A stretch of 64,000 bases of DNA, from contig JAQFVV010000028.1 of assembly GCA_028023455.1 (NCBI GenBank), positions 1,375,501 to 1,439,500 on the forward strand, given 5' to 3'. Source of the stretch: Epiperipatus broadwayi. Its lineage: Eukaryota > Onychophora > Udeonychophora > Euonychophora > Peripatidae. Numbering within the stretch: the first letter of the stretch is position 1; the number at the start of each line of letters is the position of its first letter. The notes below the pieces were generated by a model, which was not told the origin of the DNA, searched no databases, and worked only from the letters and a program-made list of their open reading frames with translations. Below are positions 10,660 through 22,995 of this stretch, in pieces. A program made the translations under genes and the position numbers.

Positions 10660-12040
10660 ATCATCACAAGTTTTTAAACACATAAAAAAATTAATTTATT
10701 TTTGATTAATTTTTTAATATCTGTTATACTTTACTAAACAGGTGAGACATGAGAATATTAATAAAAAGATTACTTTTATGGGGGACTTAAAGTGCATTAA
10801 GAATTACCCCTCATGTCAAATCAATAGAAAAGTATCCACGACCTTATTAGACTACTTATGTTACTACCTTTTTTTTATAAAAAAAAAGACAACAACTTAA
10901 ATTATAAATGTATATTTCAATTAAAATTTATCTCTATTTAAAACCGAAATAATAAATAAATATTCATTTAGTCTAATGTTTCTATGATGTTTTGATTTAT
11001 TAATCAAAAATTAATATATCAAAAATATTTTAATATCATTATTATTGAATCATATAAATATTACACAGCAAAAGCATTACCAAAATTTGGACTATTTTCT
11101 GTAGTCTTTTTCAAAGAACAAAAACTCATAAAAATATAATATTGATTTCCCCCCTTTCTTTATATTTGTAAAAATCAAATTTGCAAATGTTTGTGCATCT
11201 TCATACTTAAGTGTTTTTTTATTTATAACCTAACGATAAGTGCACTTTTGGTGAAGAGAGCTGTAATCATGGTGCACTTTACCAAAAGTGCACCTAGCAT
11301 TAGATAACAAAAAAGAAAGAAACCACTTCATTATACAAGCAAATAAATGAGTGGAAATTTGAATAAAAATATAAAAATATACTTACATAATACATATATA
11401 TGTACACAAATATATGATGAAATGAAAGTTTTCAGAGGCAAAAAATGCATTATAATTTACTGATATATCTCAAAATTAACTGAGTAAAATTTCAAAAAAT
11501 ATAAGTGTACTAACACTTGTAAAATAACATTTACCATCAAGTGGGCAAATATATTTTGTGGTTGTAGCAAATTTATACAAGTTGAAAGACAATATTTTAC
11601 AACAATCTTTTTATATGTTCACAATAACAACAAAATAACTTTATCAAGTTGATAGAAGTATTATTTTGCTACATTTATTTCATAAAGTTAATATTAAAAA
11701 AGTTCTACAAATTATAATACATATATATTAAAGCTCACACAATAAAATCTAAATAAGAAAACATATAAAAAACTTGTAAATGTTTATCCTCAGATTGCTA
11801 TATTTTTATCAATAAAATATATTTTTTTTTTTTACTGACTGCAAGATCTTATATATAATAACTTCTGCCATCACCAATTTGCAAAATTTAAATTAAATTG
11901 CAAATATACTCAATTATAACATAAATTTAGCATTATATATTTTTCCAAGGCTCAGTTAAGCAGCAATCATTGTTAATATAATTGAAAAACAACACTTTAA
12001 TACAATCAATTGAAGCTTGTATGATAGAAGTTATATACCT
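10660..12040. other. AT-rich spacer with one hairpin
   Basis: Only the inverted repeat at 11185-11345 stands out. The remainder is A/T-rich with poly(T) and poly(A) runs and no supportable exon. Confidence 0.4.
11185..11345. repeat. inverted repeat, same family as 1975-2337
   Basis: The left arm ends AAGTGCACTTTTGGTGAAG and the right arm begins ACCAAAAGTGCACCTAGCAT, with outer arms also pairing (TGAAGATGCACAAA-like). The right arm continues GAAAGAAACCACTTCATTATAC, which matches the outer arm of the 2 kb copy. Confidence 0.55.
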
Positions 12041-12049
12041 AATTAAATT

Positions 12050-13150
12050 CTTTTTAATTTTCACAAAGATGCACTTTATATGAAAAATCACAAATTTCAA
12101 TTCACCACCTATTGAGAGAAGTTGTTAACTTTATTTTTAATTACAACTAAAATCATATATACTTAATTCTAATATTTTATTTTCAAAACAATTCTGTAGA
12201 TATCAGAATAATTGAAAATATGAACTTGAATGATTTTTAAACTCCACCTTGATAGAATAATGAATAATATTTCTGTAGTATAATTTTCGCTACACCACTA
12301 TTATGGTTTCTATCCACTTTTAACAGCTTGTGGCAGGCTGTAATTGTAAATATATGACCAAAGGCATGTGCAAAATATCTGATCTCCAAGATGCACTTGT
12401 GTAAGAGTGGTATAGTAAAAAATATACTACAGAAATATTATTCATTATTGGATAATCTCTAGTCTAATAAATGACTAATAAGGATTATTAATTATTACCT
12501 TAATAGACTTTTATTCTTTCTTGAAAGACTTGAGATTTCCTGATATTATTTTGAGAAAATATTTTTAATGCTAAAAACTTGATCTTTTATGCAAAATTGA
12601 TTAAGATTCATAATTATTTCTGAATAATAATTGTATAATACTTACAAAAAATCAAGAATAGAAATTGTTACTTATTTATTTTGTATGCAAGTATTTTGCT
12701 TGTAAGAATAGAGTGTTATATTTTTCACCATAATATTAACAATGAAAATTAAGATGGAAGTTATTTGCTAAGCATTATCTCAAACAGACTGTTAGAATAT
12801 ATTGATATATTATTAAAAAATTAAAACTTTTAAAATATAATTTGATATATTTATCAGATACTGATATTTATTTATTCACATTTTAAAAACCAACATCAAA
12901 TGAAACTGCTCTTCCTGTTTATGATAAAAACATTTATTGTTTTGATTATGATGTAATTTTTTCAATATTTCTCAGAATTTTCTTCATTTCTAAAAACTGA
13001 TATCTATCCAATAAAGTTAAACTTATTATATTATGAAAAATAATAATTGTTTAATATTAAAAATTAATACCAAAAGTTTAACAGATAAGGAAAACAATAA
13101 AACTGTTAAACTGAGATCACAGTGTAAGAGGGTTAAATACATGTCAAATA
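12050..13150. repeat. copy B of the diverged ~1 kb unit
   Basis: Shares ordered blocks with 5500-6330: ACCTATTGAGAGA, GAGAAAATATTTTTAAT, ATTAACAATGAAAATTAAG, and TTATCAGATACTGATATT then ATTCACATT. It contains an inverted repeat at about 12240-12440. The 61-codon frame at 13033-13218 inside the 3' part has no recognisable protein features. Confidence 0.45.
12240..12440. repeat. inverted repeat (TTTCTGTAGTATAATTTTC termini)
   Basis: The left arm AATAATATTTCTGTAGTA pairs with TACTACAGAAATATTATT at the right. The interior includes CTATCCACTTTTAACAG and GATCTCCAAGATGCAC. The left-arm sequence also occurs at 53.77, 54.14 and 58.1 kb, so it is a separate small family that joins the FB2 core there. 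Confidence 0.5.
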
Positions 13151-13437
13151 ATGATTTATCCCATTATAAGATCATCAAAGATGAGTGCTTAATGGTTCAG
13201 TTTGATAAATCAGTGTAATAAAATTTACTCTATATTCTGTGTATTTTCAACGTGAAAAATGCTATTCTAGAAATTTGTAACAGAAGAGGATCATTTTATT
13301 GATTAAAAAGTGCAATTTGGGCATTGATTCTTGTGACATTTTTACATGCTCTCTTAAGTAGAATTTCTTTATATAAATTTTAATTTATTTAAAAAGCATA
13401 ATTATAAATTTATTTAACACACATTGATTACATAAGT

Positions 13438-13576
13438 AATATTTACTAAGGCAATAAACCTTTAAGCATGTGCACTTGAAAATACAAAAGTAGGGACCTC
13501 TACAGGTCTTAACCACAAGCTTACTCTTTGGAAGAAAAGCACACATGCTTAAAGGTTTATTGCCTTAGTAAATATT
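13438..13576. mobile_element. 139 bp MITE-like palindrome
   Basis: Terminal arms of about 35 bp are nearly perfect complements (AATATTTACTAAGGCAATAA ... TTATTGCCTTAGTAAATATT). The interior is unrelated to the arms. The outermost bases are AT-rich, so the insertion target cannot be fixed. High arm identity suggests it is young compared with its surroundings. Confidence 0.65.
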
Positions 13577-13994
13577 AAAAAACATAGCTAATTAAAAATA
13601 TTATATCTAGAAAATTTTTATAAAACTATTTGACTAACTGATATATATAAATCTAAAATCAACTATGTTAATAATAGGATATAAAATCCTACCTTACTGA
13701 TTCAACATTTTTAAAAGACAAAGATTTACTTACCTAAAAAAGAGAAAAAAAAATACAATTAGAATATTAGGTATAAAATAGCACCATAATTTAATCTATA
13801 TTAAAAAAGTTCTACATCTGCATATCTATTCCACCTCATGAATAAATCAGAGAAAGCAATAAAATTTATATCTTTTCAATTATTGAGATTCTAATAAATT
13901 TCATAATAATTCATACAAAATTACTATATTAAAACAGTTATATTGTTACTGATAAAGTCAAGATAGTTCTTATTTATATAAAATTTGAATGTGA

Positions 13995-14106
13995 TGTCAA
14001 GTGTTGTTAGCCGAGAGTTCATCGCACCCACCTTGCAAGCAAGTATTTGGTTGCAGACGGGTGTGGGTTCGCGTTCCGGCCGATGCTATGACATATGAAA
14101 AAAAAA
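13995..14106 (+). mobile_element. tRNA-derived SINE, type A
   Basis: A short SINE with box-A-like TTAGCCGAGAGTTC, anticodon-loop-like CCTTGCAAGC, a T-arm-like GGGTTCGCGTTCC, the shared tail GGCCGATGCTATGACATATG and an A-run. Related copies are at 17556 and 59641. The extra arm between anticodon and T arm is long, as in class II tRNAs (Ser/Leu). It is a complete short SINE of the tRNA-only kind, with no long body. Confidence 0.75.
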
Positions 14107-14340
14107 TTGTATTTGATTTAAAATTTATCTCTGCTTTAAATTTCAACCTATAATTAAAATACATTCTTCTCTTTACATTAATTAAATCAATCTTTTAATT
14201 AAAATTTCACCAATTTACAAAAAAGTCTTAATTAATTAAAAATCTCATATTTAATTTAGGTAAAAAATAAGTTTGTTAACAACTGAACAAATACAAAAAT
14301 AAATTATAACGTTATCTTTCTTAATGCATTGCCAAATCCA

Positions 14341-14588
14341 TATAATATTAATATCATGTGTATTCTTTATTACCTTTTACAATGCTCATTTACAAGTCAC
14401 TATTAACAGTTTCAATTGCCCCAATAATCTTCTTCAGAACTTTTACTTGTATTTCCAAATCTTAACTCTATCAATGCTTCTTGTGGAAATTCTGAAGAAG
14501 ATTGCTAGGGCAATCAAAACTGTTAATAGTGAGTTGTAAAAAAAGCATTGTAAACATTAATAAAGAATATAGATGATATTAATATTAT
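14341..14588. repeat. 248 bp inverted repeat with CTGAAGAAG core
   Basis: The left arm (TATAATATTAATATCAT, AATGCTCATTTACAAGTCAC, TTTCAATTGCC) pairs with the right arm (CTGAAGAAGATTGC, GGGCAATCAAAACTG, GTGAGTTGTAAA, ATGATATTAATATTATA). Closely parallels the palindromes at 43.6 and 58.7 kb. The 71-codon frame here is a by-product of the palindrome. Confidence 0.6.
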
Positions 14589-14854
14589 AAAAGTAAATTG
14601 TTATCATAATTACATATTGGCTAAGATTAGGTAAGTAGTTCCAAAAAATTAAGATATATGCAATTACTAATTTTCAATAATTCCATGTGTCCTTTAGCAT
14701 AATGAAGAATGACAGAGTTGGAACTCCATTCTCAGCAAAGTAATGTTCAAAAATGCTATGGTTCAGTGCATAAATGAAACTGCCATATTCAGCATGCTTT
14801 TATAGTTAATTAAAGGTATATGATTTTTGAAATGATAGTCTTAATAAAATATAT

Positions 14855-14975
14855 GATTTGGTCCAGTTGTAGAAGAACAGACTCCCTCAAGATCTATGAT
14901 CCATGATCCAATTCTGTTACTTCTAATTTTAAAAGTTCTTGTGAGGTCCCAAGAGTTAAACCATTCAATTTTTTA
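14855..14975 (+). repeat. small tRNA-like dispersed repeat, copy 1
   Basis: Matches by eye the repeats at 17935-18065, 24470-24600 and 24603-24720: GATTTGGT.CA.TTG, then ATCTATGATCCATGATCCAA, TGTTACTTCTA, and AAACCATTCAATT. The head resembles a degenerate tRNA with a box-A-like GGTGCAATGGT in the 17.9 kb copy. Confidence 0.4.
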
Positions 14976-15079
14976 GTTTATTAAAAAAATTACTTCCATC
15001 AGTCCAAAATTATTTGTCCAAGAGATTGTTTTTTGATTTGTGAATTTATAGATTTCAGTAGCATATAAAAGTGATTTAC

Positions 15080-15230
15080 CCGCTGATGAAGAAGCTGCAA
15101 AAACCAAAAACAATTAAATGGGCCGAGCACTTTCGAGGTTTTAATAAATATTTTTACTCTCAATTATAAATATAAACACTCATTATATTACATTTGTAGT
15201 ACAAGCTTATTAAATTAACCTTTATGCTGT
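15080..15230 (+). repeat. repeat 3' tail, copy 1 (pair with 16190-16320)
   Basis: CTGATGAAGAAGCTGC is followed about 80 bases later by CACTCATTATATTACATTTG and CAAGCTTATTAAATTAA. The same end is found at 16263-16305 after CTGATGATAGCCACAG. The CAAGCTTATTAAATTA word also occurs at about 9929. This looks like the shared 3' terminus of a retroelement family whose body is not preserved here. Confidence 0.35.
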
Positions 15231-15899
15231 CAAAAATTCTGGTTGGTCAAGTGAGTTAAAGCTCTAAACTTTAATTGGTCAATTACAAAATCAGCAGTAA
15301 AAATATATTTTGTCTTTTAATATTATATTCATTTTAGTTTACTTTCTAAAGAGTAAATTAATAATTTGTCAGATTATGAAAGTGAACAAAAGTTTTTTTA
15401 AAAATACATTTCTATTTATAATTATAAAAATATTCTATAGCAAAGAACCTAAAAAGAATGTTCGTAACCTGTTAGAAAATGCTGGCATGTCACTGATTTC
15501 TTTCACAATTTATGTTCATGTAAAAGTAAAGAATTTTTACTAAAATTCTAAAATAATTATATTTTCAGAATATTTTATCAAAATAATTTATAATATATAA
15601 AAAAATACTTTAAAAATACTCTAAAACATTCAATGTTGTTTTGAAAATGAAAACAAAGTACTTGGAGCAATCAAAATTTTGACAAGCACCCCCTTTTGTT
15701 CAAAATGGAAAACACCCAATTAGTACCTTGGAAAGACCACCTTCTCCCATTGTTCTAGTTTCAAATTTAAATATTATTGATTTTTTACTTGTAAAATAAT
15801 TCTAGAGATGACAGTATATTACAGTACTTTGTAAGCTTTAAAATGAGCATAAATTCACTATGATAACATAAAAATTATCAGTTTTATTAGCTGATTTGA

Positions 15900-16320
15900 T
15901 TATAATCAAAGCAGACAGCAGACAGGTTAAGTCACACAATATATGACTTGATTTTTATTACTATTATAGTTTTGCTCTTGAAACTTTGGTGATGTTATAT
16001 TGCAAATGCTATTAATATATGGCATATCTGAACTTAATTGTGTTCCATATGGCTATTTAAGTTAGATAGCTGGAGTTAAAGACATATAGATGCCTGAAAA
16101 TTTCAAATTTTCTATTTAATAGTTAACTATTAGATAAACACTGGGCTTGAGCTGGTATTTTTAGATCTAATGTCTAAATATTCTAGTGCCCCACTGATGA
16201 TAGCCACAGTTTGAAACTGGTTTGGGGATAGGGTATTCGGAAAAGCTTGTTAAGAGATATTAGCACACTCATTATATTACATTTGTAGTCAAGCTTATTA
16301 AATTAAGTCACATGATGTAT
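15900..16320 (+). repeat. direct repeats and repeat 3' tail, copy 2
   Basis: A ~40 base block at about 15929 (AAGTCACACAATATATGACT, TTTTTATTACTATTAT) recurs at about 16305 (AAGTCACATGATGTATGACC, TTTTTATTACTAATAT). Between them lies CTGATGATAGCCACAGTTTG and the shared tail CACTCATTATATTACATTTG. The arrangement could be a duplication flanking a degraded insert. Confidence 0.35.
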
Positions 16321-16639
16321 GACCTTATTTTTATTACTAATATATAAAATTCTATACAATAATTTAATCTGTCTTTAGATATAGTAGTGGCAATGCCACT
16401 TGTATTTTTATGGTTTTGAGCTTTATGATGGTGCTACAATAGCTCTATCCGTATTTATATTGTTTTGCAGCTATCTATAATATTAGATTACCATATGCAG
16501 CTTTTTTGTCTTACAACTCCTTTCAAAATTATTAATTGAAAAATAAAATCTGAAGATATCAGCAACATATGGACCTTTACAAAATTAGACTGTATAATTT
16601 TTATATGTAAAAAACCAGATCTGCCCCATTTTGTTTTCA

Positions 16640-17380
16640 GTATTTAATTAGGTTATGAATAAAGATCAGGCAACAAGATGAGTGAGAAAAGTACATATAG
16701 TATGCAGATAATTTGGATAAAGAATTTATGCCAGTATATATATACAAAAGGTGGGATCATTGTGTTAGGAGGATTGTTGAGGGTTATAGTGGCAAGGAAT
16801 GGGATAGAAGAATAGATGCATTAATAAAAAATAGGGAGTTGAAGAGATGGAAAACTAGTATGGAGAGTAAAAAGAGTTTAAATATGTATAGAATAATAAA
16901 GAATATTGGTTGCAAGTTAATTTATGATAACAGCAAGGAAAATGGTTAAATGTTTAAGGCTTAAATAAGATCTTTAGCAAGAAAGAAATTTACACCTAAA
17001 TGGCAAAATATGGGTGATTTAGTCTACAAGTTATGCAAGGACGGCATAGAAAATATTAGGCCCCTGTTAATTGAATCTAAATACCTGCAAGCAGAAAGGG
17101 TACAAATAATGAAGTTATAAACAAAGTGATTATACAGAAAGTGGGTCTTGGTTTTTATGCTGGGTTTGGAAAAAGATAAGGGAATTTAAATATAAAGGTC
17201 ATGGAGTTGACAAGCATTACGTTGTGGAATTGGGATAAAGCAGGATAGAGAAGAATATTAGAAAAACTTAAGAGTGTCGAATGGAGAGGGAAGGTAAAGT
17301 CCTAACAGGTTTCTCTGAGCATAGTAGCTGAGAGATTCCTGACTCTGACAAAGGAGAAGCCACAGTACATTGCATCATAT
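16640..17380 (+). pseudogene. LINE C-terminal fragment (post-RT zinc-knuckle-like region)
   Basis: A 78-codon frame at 16713-16949 reads R-W-D-H-C-V-R-R then K-R-W-K-T-S-M-E-S-K-K-S-L, Y-R-I-I-K. The next in-frame pieces give W-Q-N-M-G-D, C-K-D-G-I-E-N and L-L-I-E-S-K-Y. This is the layout seen after the reverse transcriptase of several LINE clades (W-x-x-x-M-x-x-K-x-S-L-x-x-Y followed by a cysteine-rich end). The downstream 290 bp (17086-17375) are repeated at 61826-62130, marking the family 3' end. Stops and frameshifts show it is dead. Clade is not assignable from this piece. Confidence 0.5.
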
Positions 17381-17555
17381 TGCGTGTTTGATTATGTATT
17401 GTGTATGTTAAAGAGTTAAAATGATTTGTAGTTATTAATAGTCTACTGGTTAAAAAAAAATTAAATATTGAAATTATAGCTATAGAAAGAAAGTCTTACG
17501 AAAAATATAATGATAGGGTAATGTTTCAATATAGATTCTCTTTCTTTAAAAAAAA

Positions 17556-17669
17556 TCAAGCGTCGTTAGCCAAGAGGTCAGCGCAGCCGCCTTGCAAGCA
17601 AGAAGTTGGTTGCAGACGGTTGTTGCAGGGTTCGCCTCCCGGCCAATGCCATGACATATGAAAAAAAAA
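17556..17669 (+). mobile_element. tRNA-derived SINE, type A
   Basis: Contains GTTAGCCAAGAGGTCAGCGC (box A region), CCTTGCAAGCAAG (anticodon region), GGGTTCGCCTCCC (box B), and the tail CCAATGCCATGACATATG plus A9. It carries a few extra bases in the variable arm (TTGTTGCAGGG) compared with the 13995 copy. No clear target duplication was seen. Confidence 0.75.
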
Positions 17670-17934
17670 GTCTACATGAAGTAAAAAAGTGATAGAACTA
17701 TAGATCACATCTCAGCTGAAATATATCCTGTGTTCGAACATCATCTCACTTTCTGAATAACATCAGAATGATTATTTTTTTATAGCAGTATTAGAAAGGT
17801 TCTTTTATAGCGGTATTCGGAAGAATTTATAAAACTGATAAAGAAATGATATCAAAGAAATTCCTAATTTTTCTTGGACTGAATTTTTACTTTTTAGCTT
17901 TATCATAAGATTCTTAAAATAGGTTAAATGTGAG

Positions 17935-18065
17935 CCCTATCTTGTTTGGTGCAATGGTAAAATGGCAAACTATGGAGCTGAAGGACTATGCCCCATGGAC
18001 CAGCTTTGTGATTTTAGAGGATTGAACTTGTTTGAATTCCTAAGCAGTAAATCACCGATTATTTT
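17935..18065 (+). repeat. small tRNA-like dispersed repeat, copy 2
   Basis: The clearest copy of the family: GTTTGGTGCAATGGTAAAAT, ACTATGGAGCTGAAGGACTA, CCATGGACCAGCTTTGTGA, then GAATTCCTAAGCAGTAAATC. The first part resembles a tRNA D-arm (box-A-like GGTGCAATGGT); no good box B is left. Internal similarity to 24470-24720 supports a SINE-like origin. Confidence 0.45.
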
Positions 18066-18156
18066 CAAAATGGATCATTTTTATTAGTCCATTTCTTTAT
18101 ATCATAACCACCCAATTCTTGATATTTCTAGCTCATTTGAAAAATGAAGGTTGTTC

Positions 18157-18252
18157 ATGAAATGCATAGTTAATGAGAGTGAGAGGGATCTTGAGAGAGG
18201 GTGGTCTGACGTGGACCTCTTCGACAGTTGTAACATGACGGAATTGAGATGA
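18157..18252 (+). CDS. short GC-richer ORF, unidentified
   Basis: An ATG-to-TGA frame of 31 codons includes D-L-E-R-G-W-S-D-V-D-L-F-D-S-C-N. Its composition is far less AT-rich than its surroundings, and an AATAAA follows about 10 bases after the stop. The first few codons overlap a dispersed repeat also seen near 38.65 kb, so the true start or splice junction, if any, is unknown. It could be an exon remnant or chance. No family is recognised. Confidence 0.15.
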   Translation: MKCIVNESERDLERGWSDVDLFDSCNMTELR

Positions 18253-18259
18253 GAAACGC

Positions 18260-18800
18260 ACTAATAAAACCAGAAAATGTGAAAATTCGATTATTTATTT
18301 ATTTAGTTAAACGTCTGAATGAATACACTTTAATGTTTCGACTGTTTTCTTCAAACTTTTAGTAATTTAAAGACACAAACTTTTTTTTTTTTATATTATA
18401 AATTCAGCGAACAAACAAATAAAAAAACAAGAGTAAATTACTAATTCGATAAACATGCTAATTTAAATATTACACTTGAAAAACTAATTCTTAATTAAAA
18501 TTTAAAAAAAAAGGAACTGCGTAAAATGTCTTCATTTTTTTTTATTAGGAGACTAATTTTGAATAAAATGTTCGGAGTGAATAATTTTCTGCTCTCACAT
18601 TTTAAATGCAGCGGGAGTTTGGTTTTCTTCCTCTATCACTTTTTTTTTTTTTTTTAAAAAGAAACGAACAACTTTATTACTTAAATAGATTTGTTTAATG
18701 AAACAAAATGATAAACTTTAGTCCTTTTTAATTTCTTAGACGTAGTATGCAAAATCATTAATATTTTAATTTTGCTAATTTTTGAAATCCACTTAAATAA
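18260..18800. other. AT-rich spacer between small ORF and LINE
   Basis: Contains poly(T) and poly(A) runs of 9-14 bases and no recognisable feature. Confidence 0.4.
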
Positions 18801-21595
18801 ATCATCATCATCGTCAACCATTATCAATCCACTGCAGTATGAAGGTATCTCAAGTTCAATAATCTTCTGTGATCTCTAGCTTTTCTTCTCCACATAACTA
18901 CTGTACACTTTCTTATTAAATTCATCCTATCTCACATGTGGTCTCTTTCTGGGTCTTTTACAATCTCTTGAAATCCCGTTTAAGATTTCAATTGTCCATT
19001 TATTAATCATCTCTCCTAGCAATATATCCAGACCAATTTCCTCTCACTATTTTAATTCTTTCAACGATGTCAGTAATACCCATTTGTCTACTTATCAATA
19101 TCTTGCGTTTTCAATCTCTTCTTGTTACTCCTAACATGCATCTCTTCATACTTCTTTGAATGGAATGAAGTCACTGTATTGCTCTTCTATTAAGTGTCCA
19201 AGTCTCAGATTCATAAGTAAGAACTAGTAAAACACATTTATTAGCAACCTTGCTTTTTAAACATATAGGCAAATTTCCTTTTAATATTTAGTTATTTCCA
19301 CCAAAAGCACTTCAACCAAATTTAATTCTATGATTAATTTCATCCATTACATTTTCATCTGTAGTAATAATTTAACAAGGTATTTGTAGTTGTTAACTTC
19401 TAACTCATCATAATCAATCTTTATTTTATCTTTTGAGAAAATCCATTGAACAATTACTTTAGTCTTTTTAATGTTTGTCCTATTTTCTTACTTTCATTTG
19501 ATAACTCTTGCAACATTTCCTAAAGCTCTGAAGCATTATTTTCAAAAACAATTACATTATCTGCAAGATCTACATGACATAAATAATCTCCATTGACTTT
19601 TATTCCTTTAGCTTCCCCTTTTAATCCACAAAATACTACTTGCAGCACTGCTATAAAACGTTTTGGAAATATGGAATCACCAGTTTTTTTTACACTTTTT
19701 AATATTAACCTTTGTAGTATAATTATGTAATCTAATTGTTGCTTTGCATTTTTATAAATAGTTTTAAGAATATATCAATATCTTGGATCTTTACCTTAAT
19801 GATCCAATGCATTAATCTCTGAAGAAATTCCTATAGAATTAAATTCCTTTTAATAATCTACAAATTCTAAACATAATGAGAACTCATATTCATTGGTTTT
19901 TTCTCTGACTTATCTCAATACTTGGATATGATATTTTGTACTGAAACCACTTTTAAATCCAGGTTGTTCTTTTGGTAGGTTGAAATCCAATGTTCTCTGT
20001 AGATGAGTCATAATTATTTTGGTAAATTTTTTTTTTACAAAACTGGTAAAAAACTGATTGGTCTGTAATTTCTAGTATCTTTATCACCTTTTTTATATAT
20101 TAATATTAGTACAGTATTCTCCCAATCATATGGTACAGCTTTATTATTTAGACATTTGGTAAAGTTTTTCCCTTCTTCATAAATTTTAATTGCATATCTC
20201 ACTTTTTCATTTAAAATTATGAGCAGTCCAAAAGAGATAATAGATGTAGGAGGTACTTGTTCTTTATTACTATATAATTCTTGATAGAAATTTTCTACCC
20301 ATTTCATGATATCATCTCTTTTTTAGTAATAGTGCCATTTTTTTACTTATTGCAGATATATATTTTCTATCAATACCAAGATATTGTTATACATTCTTGA
20401 GACTTTTAGTCTCTTCTACAGATTTCCTTGGTAGTACATTATTATATCATTATTAACTATTTCTTGCACCATTTTACATAATTTGAGATATTCAATCCTT
20501 CTTAAAGCATCATTTTTATATATCTTTATATCCTTGTTGTTTCTCATAAATTCTCTAATCTCAGTAGAAATTTTATTGGTCAATTGCTGCTCTTTTCTAC
20601 CAGATATCTTTGTTGCAGTTTTTAAAAGTGTAACAGCTATTTTTCTATTAATTTCATTCAAATCTCAATCATGTTCAAAATCTACTAATACTTGAAAACG
20701 ATTTTCAAGTTCTGATTTAAATTCATTAGAATGCTTCTGAAGATTAGAAATATCAAATGTAAATATTGTTTTTCTTAACAATTTTTGTCTCTAGTTTTGC
20801 ATTAACAAGTATCTTACATATTATTAAATGATGATCACTTCCTATGTTGAATTTATTAAGAACCTTATAATCTTAAAAGATATATTTTCTATTAGTCCAA
20901 ACATAATCCAATTCTGTTGTATCTTCATTTGGATACTCCCATGCTCATTTCATTGTAACTTTAAAAAAAAAAAAGATAAAGTTTTTCTTTTTCTGAAAAC
21001 TCCATAAGCCCACATCTTATCTCATTTCTATTACCATAACCAAATTTACTTACAATACTTTCATCTTTCATTTGTTTACCAATTTCTAGCATTAAAGCCT
21101 TTCATGACACTTTTAAAATCTTGTTCCATCTGATAAAAAGCCTTTTGTACGTCCAAATAAAAATTTTCTACTACTTCATCACTATGAGAACTTGTTGGGG
21201 TGGTTGAATAACTAATCTTGCCATTCCCTGCCATCAATTTTCACAATGTTGTTCTTCCACTTTTTATTTATAATGAATCCTACACTACTTGTGTTTCCAA
21301 TATTTGTGCCTTTGTAGTACAGTGCATGTCCCCATTTTAAATCAGTTGCCTCTTCACCTTTTCTTCTAACATTGCAAAGTCCAATAATGTCCCATTTAGT
21401 ATGACACAGTTCTTCAAATTCTTACAATCTTCCTTCACTTGAAAGTGATCTGTAGTTGTAAGTATCTAAATAAACAGTGGTCATTAAATAACAGCATAGG
21501 TCTGCAATCTGAAGATTCTTTATACCTTTGGCTCCCAACCGTTACCTTGGCTGGTGTCTTTTCAGCCTATTGGGAATAAGGGCCATGATTTATTT
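18801..21595 (-). pseudogene. near-full-length dead RTE-type LINE
   Basis: The minus strand encodes the parts of an RTE retrotransposon in order. The apurinic-type endonuclease is at about 21420-20720, with K-W-D-I-I-G-L-C-N-V-R-R-K-G-E-E and V-G-F-I-I-N-K-K-W, then T-S-S-H-S-D-E-V-V-E-N-F-Y. A linker follows at 20700-20300. Reverse transcriptase blocks include T-R-N-Y-R-P-I-S at about 20065. The C-terminal tail runs to about 18830. The 3' terminus on the minus strand is GGTTGACGATGATGATGAT. Numerous stops and shifts (for example after the endonuclease block near 21205) make it inactive. At about 2.8 kb it covers most of the ~3 kb expected for RTE. Upstream, 21480-21595 looks like its 5' leader. 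It lets the plus-strand copy at 29548 be oriented and dated relative to it: this one is more decayed. Confidence 0.8.
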
Positions 21596-21599
21596 TTGT

Positions 21600-22730
21600 C
21601 TGTCATGATTGTATATATCTATTAGAAAAAAATATTTTATTCACACACACATTCATTCTACCCTATCAGGAAACTGCAAAAAAAGGCCATGGTATTTTTT
21701 GACCTTAACCTCATAGGTAAAAAGTCAATAGTATCCATGCTGGCTAATGCATGTTAGTGAGCAGCACATCCATGTCCACATACTACATTAATAATCATAT
21801 AGTAATACCAGCTATAATAACAAGACCATATTGAGTGAACATTAGGAATTTGCACTGATCAGTTCCTTTAAGGCTTTTAAGAGGAATCAAACGGTCTTCT
21901 TTCAGTTATCAGAAAACTCCTTTCTGCAGCCATTTAAATATATATATAATTTCTTGGAGAAGAAACTAGAAAGACTGTTTTCACAACCATATACCCACAC
22001 ATTAATTTTTTTAACAAAGGTAAATACTCTGATTAAAACCATTGTTGTTTATCTATTTCTTTAGCTCTTAGTGTTTTGAATCATCAGATAAGGTTTTGGA
22101 AGATAAGCTCAAATTCATATTGAATTACATAGTCATTTTATTCAGTCTGAACATAGAACTTCATTTTTTTAAAAAAATCCAACCACGTGGAAATGGGAAT
22201 TCAGATTTTCTTAATACACCAATATCAAAAGACTTGACAGAAAATCTTTTTGACTAAAGCTTATTTTCCACTTTGTAGTTAATAGTTTCCACAACAGAAT
22301 AATTTATTTAAATCAAATAATAAAGTGATTGTTTAATTAGGAAATTTGAAGTATTGATTTATGATTCACAGTTTTAGGTTTCAATTCCAACAATTAATAC
22401 TGTTTTACAGAACACAGAGAAGTAATTTTCTTTTAAGATCAGTTACTGTAGATTTCCCTTTTCACCTCATTTTTAGCAATTATTTCCAATCATTTATTCT
22501 TAAGATTGAACATCTTTTTCAACTATGAAATATAATTTTTCTTGATAATTTGTTTTATTAAAATAGATGTGCGAATAGGTAAATGGATAGTAATACTCAA
22601 ATAGTTACATTGCTCAAGAGTTCATAAGTTGCCAGAAATTCCAGTAACTAACACTCTATAAATTATATTAAATCATACAGGGCAGTTAAAATAGATTACT
22701 GAACATAAGTAGATATTATTTATATATTTT
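21600..22730. other. spacer without recognisable gene
   Basis: No exon, SINE head or long palindrome was seen. A short CA run near 21645 and moderate AT-richness are the only points of note. Confidence 0.4.
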
Positions 22731-22732
22731 TC

Positions 22733-22995
22733 ATTATTGATAGTTTCATTCCAATATCAGCCTTTCAAGCTAATTGAGCACACACCTTTTGGGTGTTAAA
22801 TAAATGAATACTCTCTTCTTCAATCCAAGATATATTACTTATGCAGGAATACTATATCTTGGATTGAAGAAGAGAGTATTCATTTATTTAACACTCAAAA
22901 GGCGAGCGCTAAATTAGCTTGAAAGGCTGATATTGGAATGAAATATAATTGCAAGCACGGTGCTAGATAAAATATTTGCTTATTATTGATAGTTT
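22733..22995. mobile_element. 200 bp palindrome with 14 bp target duplication
   Basis: Arms of about 93 bp (22744-22943) are nearly perfect complements, beginning TTTCATTCCAATATCAGCCT and meeting at a short loop near 22845. A 37 bp AT-rich extension (22944-22981) follows the right arm. The direct repeat ATTATTGATAGTTT is present at 22733-22746 and 22982-22995. A 14 bp duplication fits LINE-type retroposition better than cut-and-paste transposition. No terminal inverted repeat ends of known DNA transposons were recognised. Confidence 0.6.
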
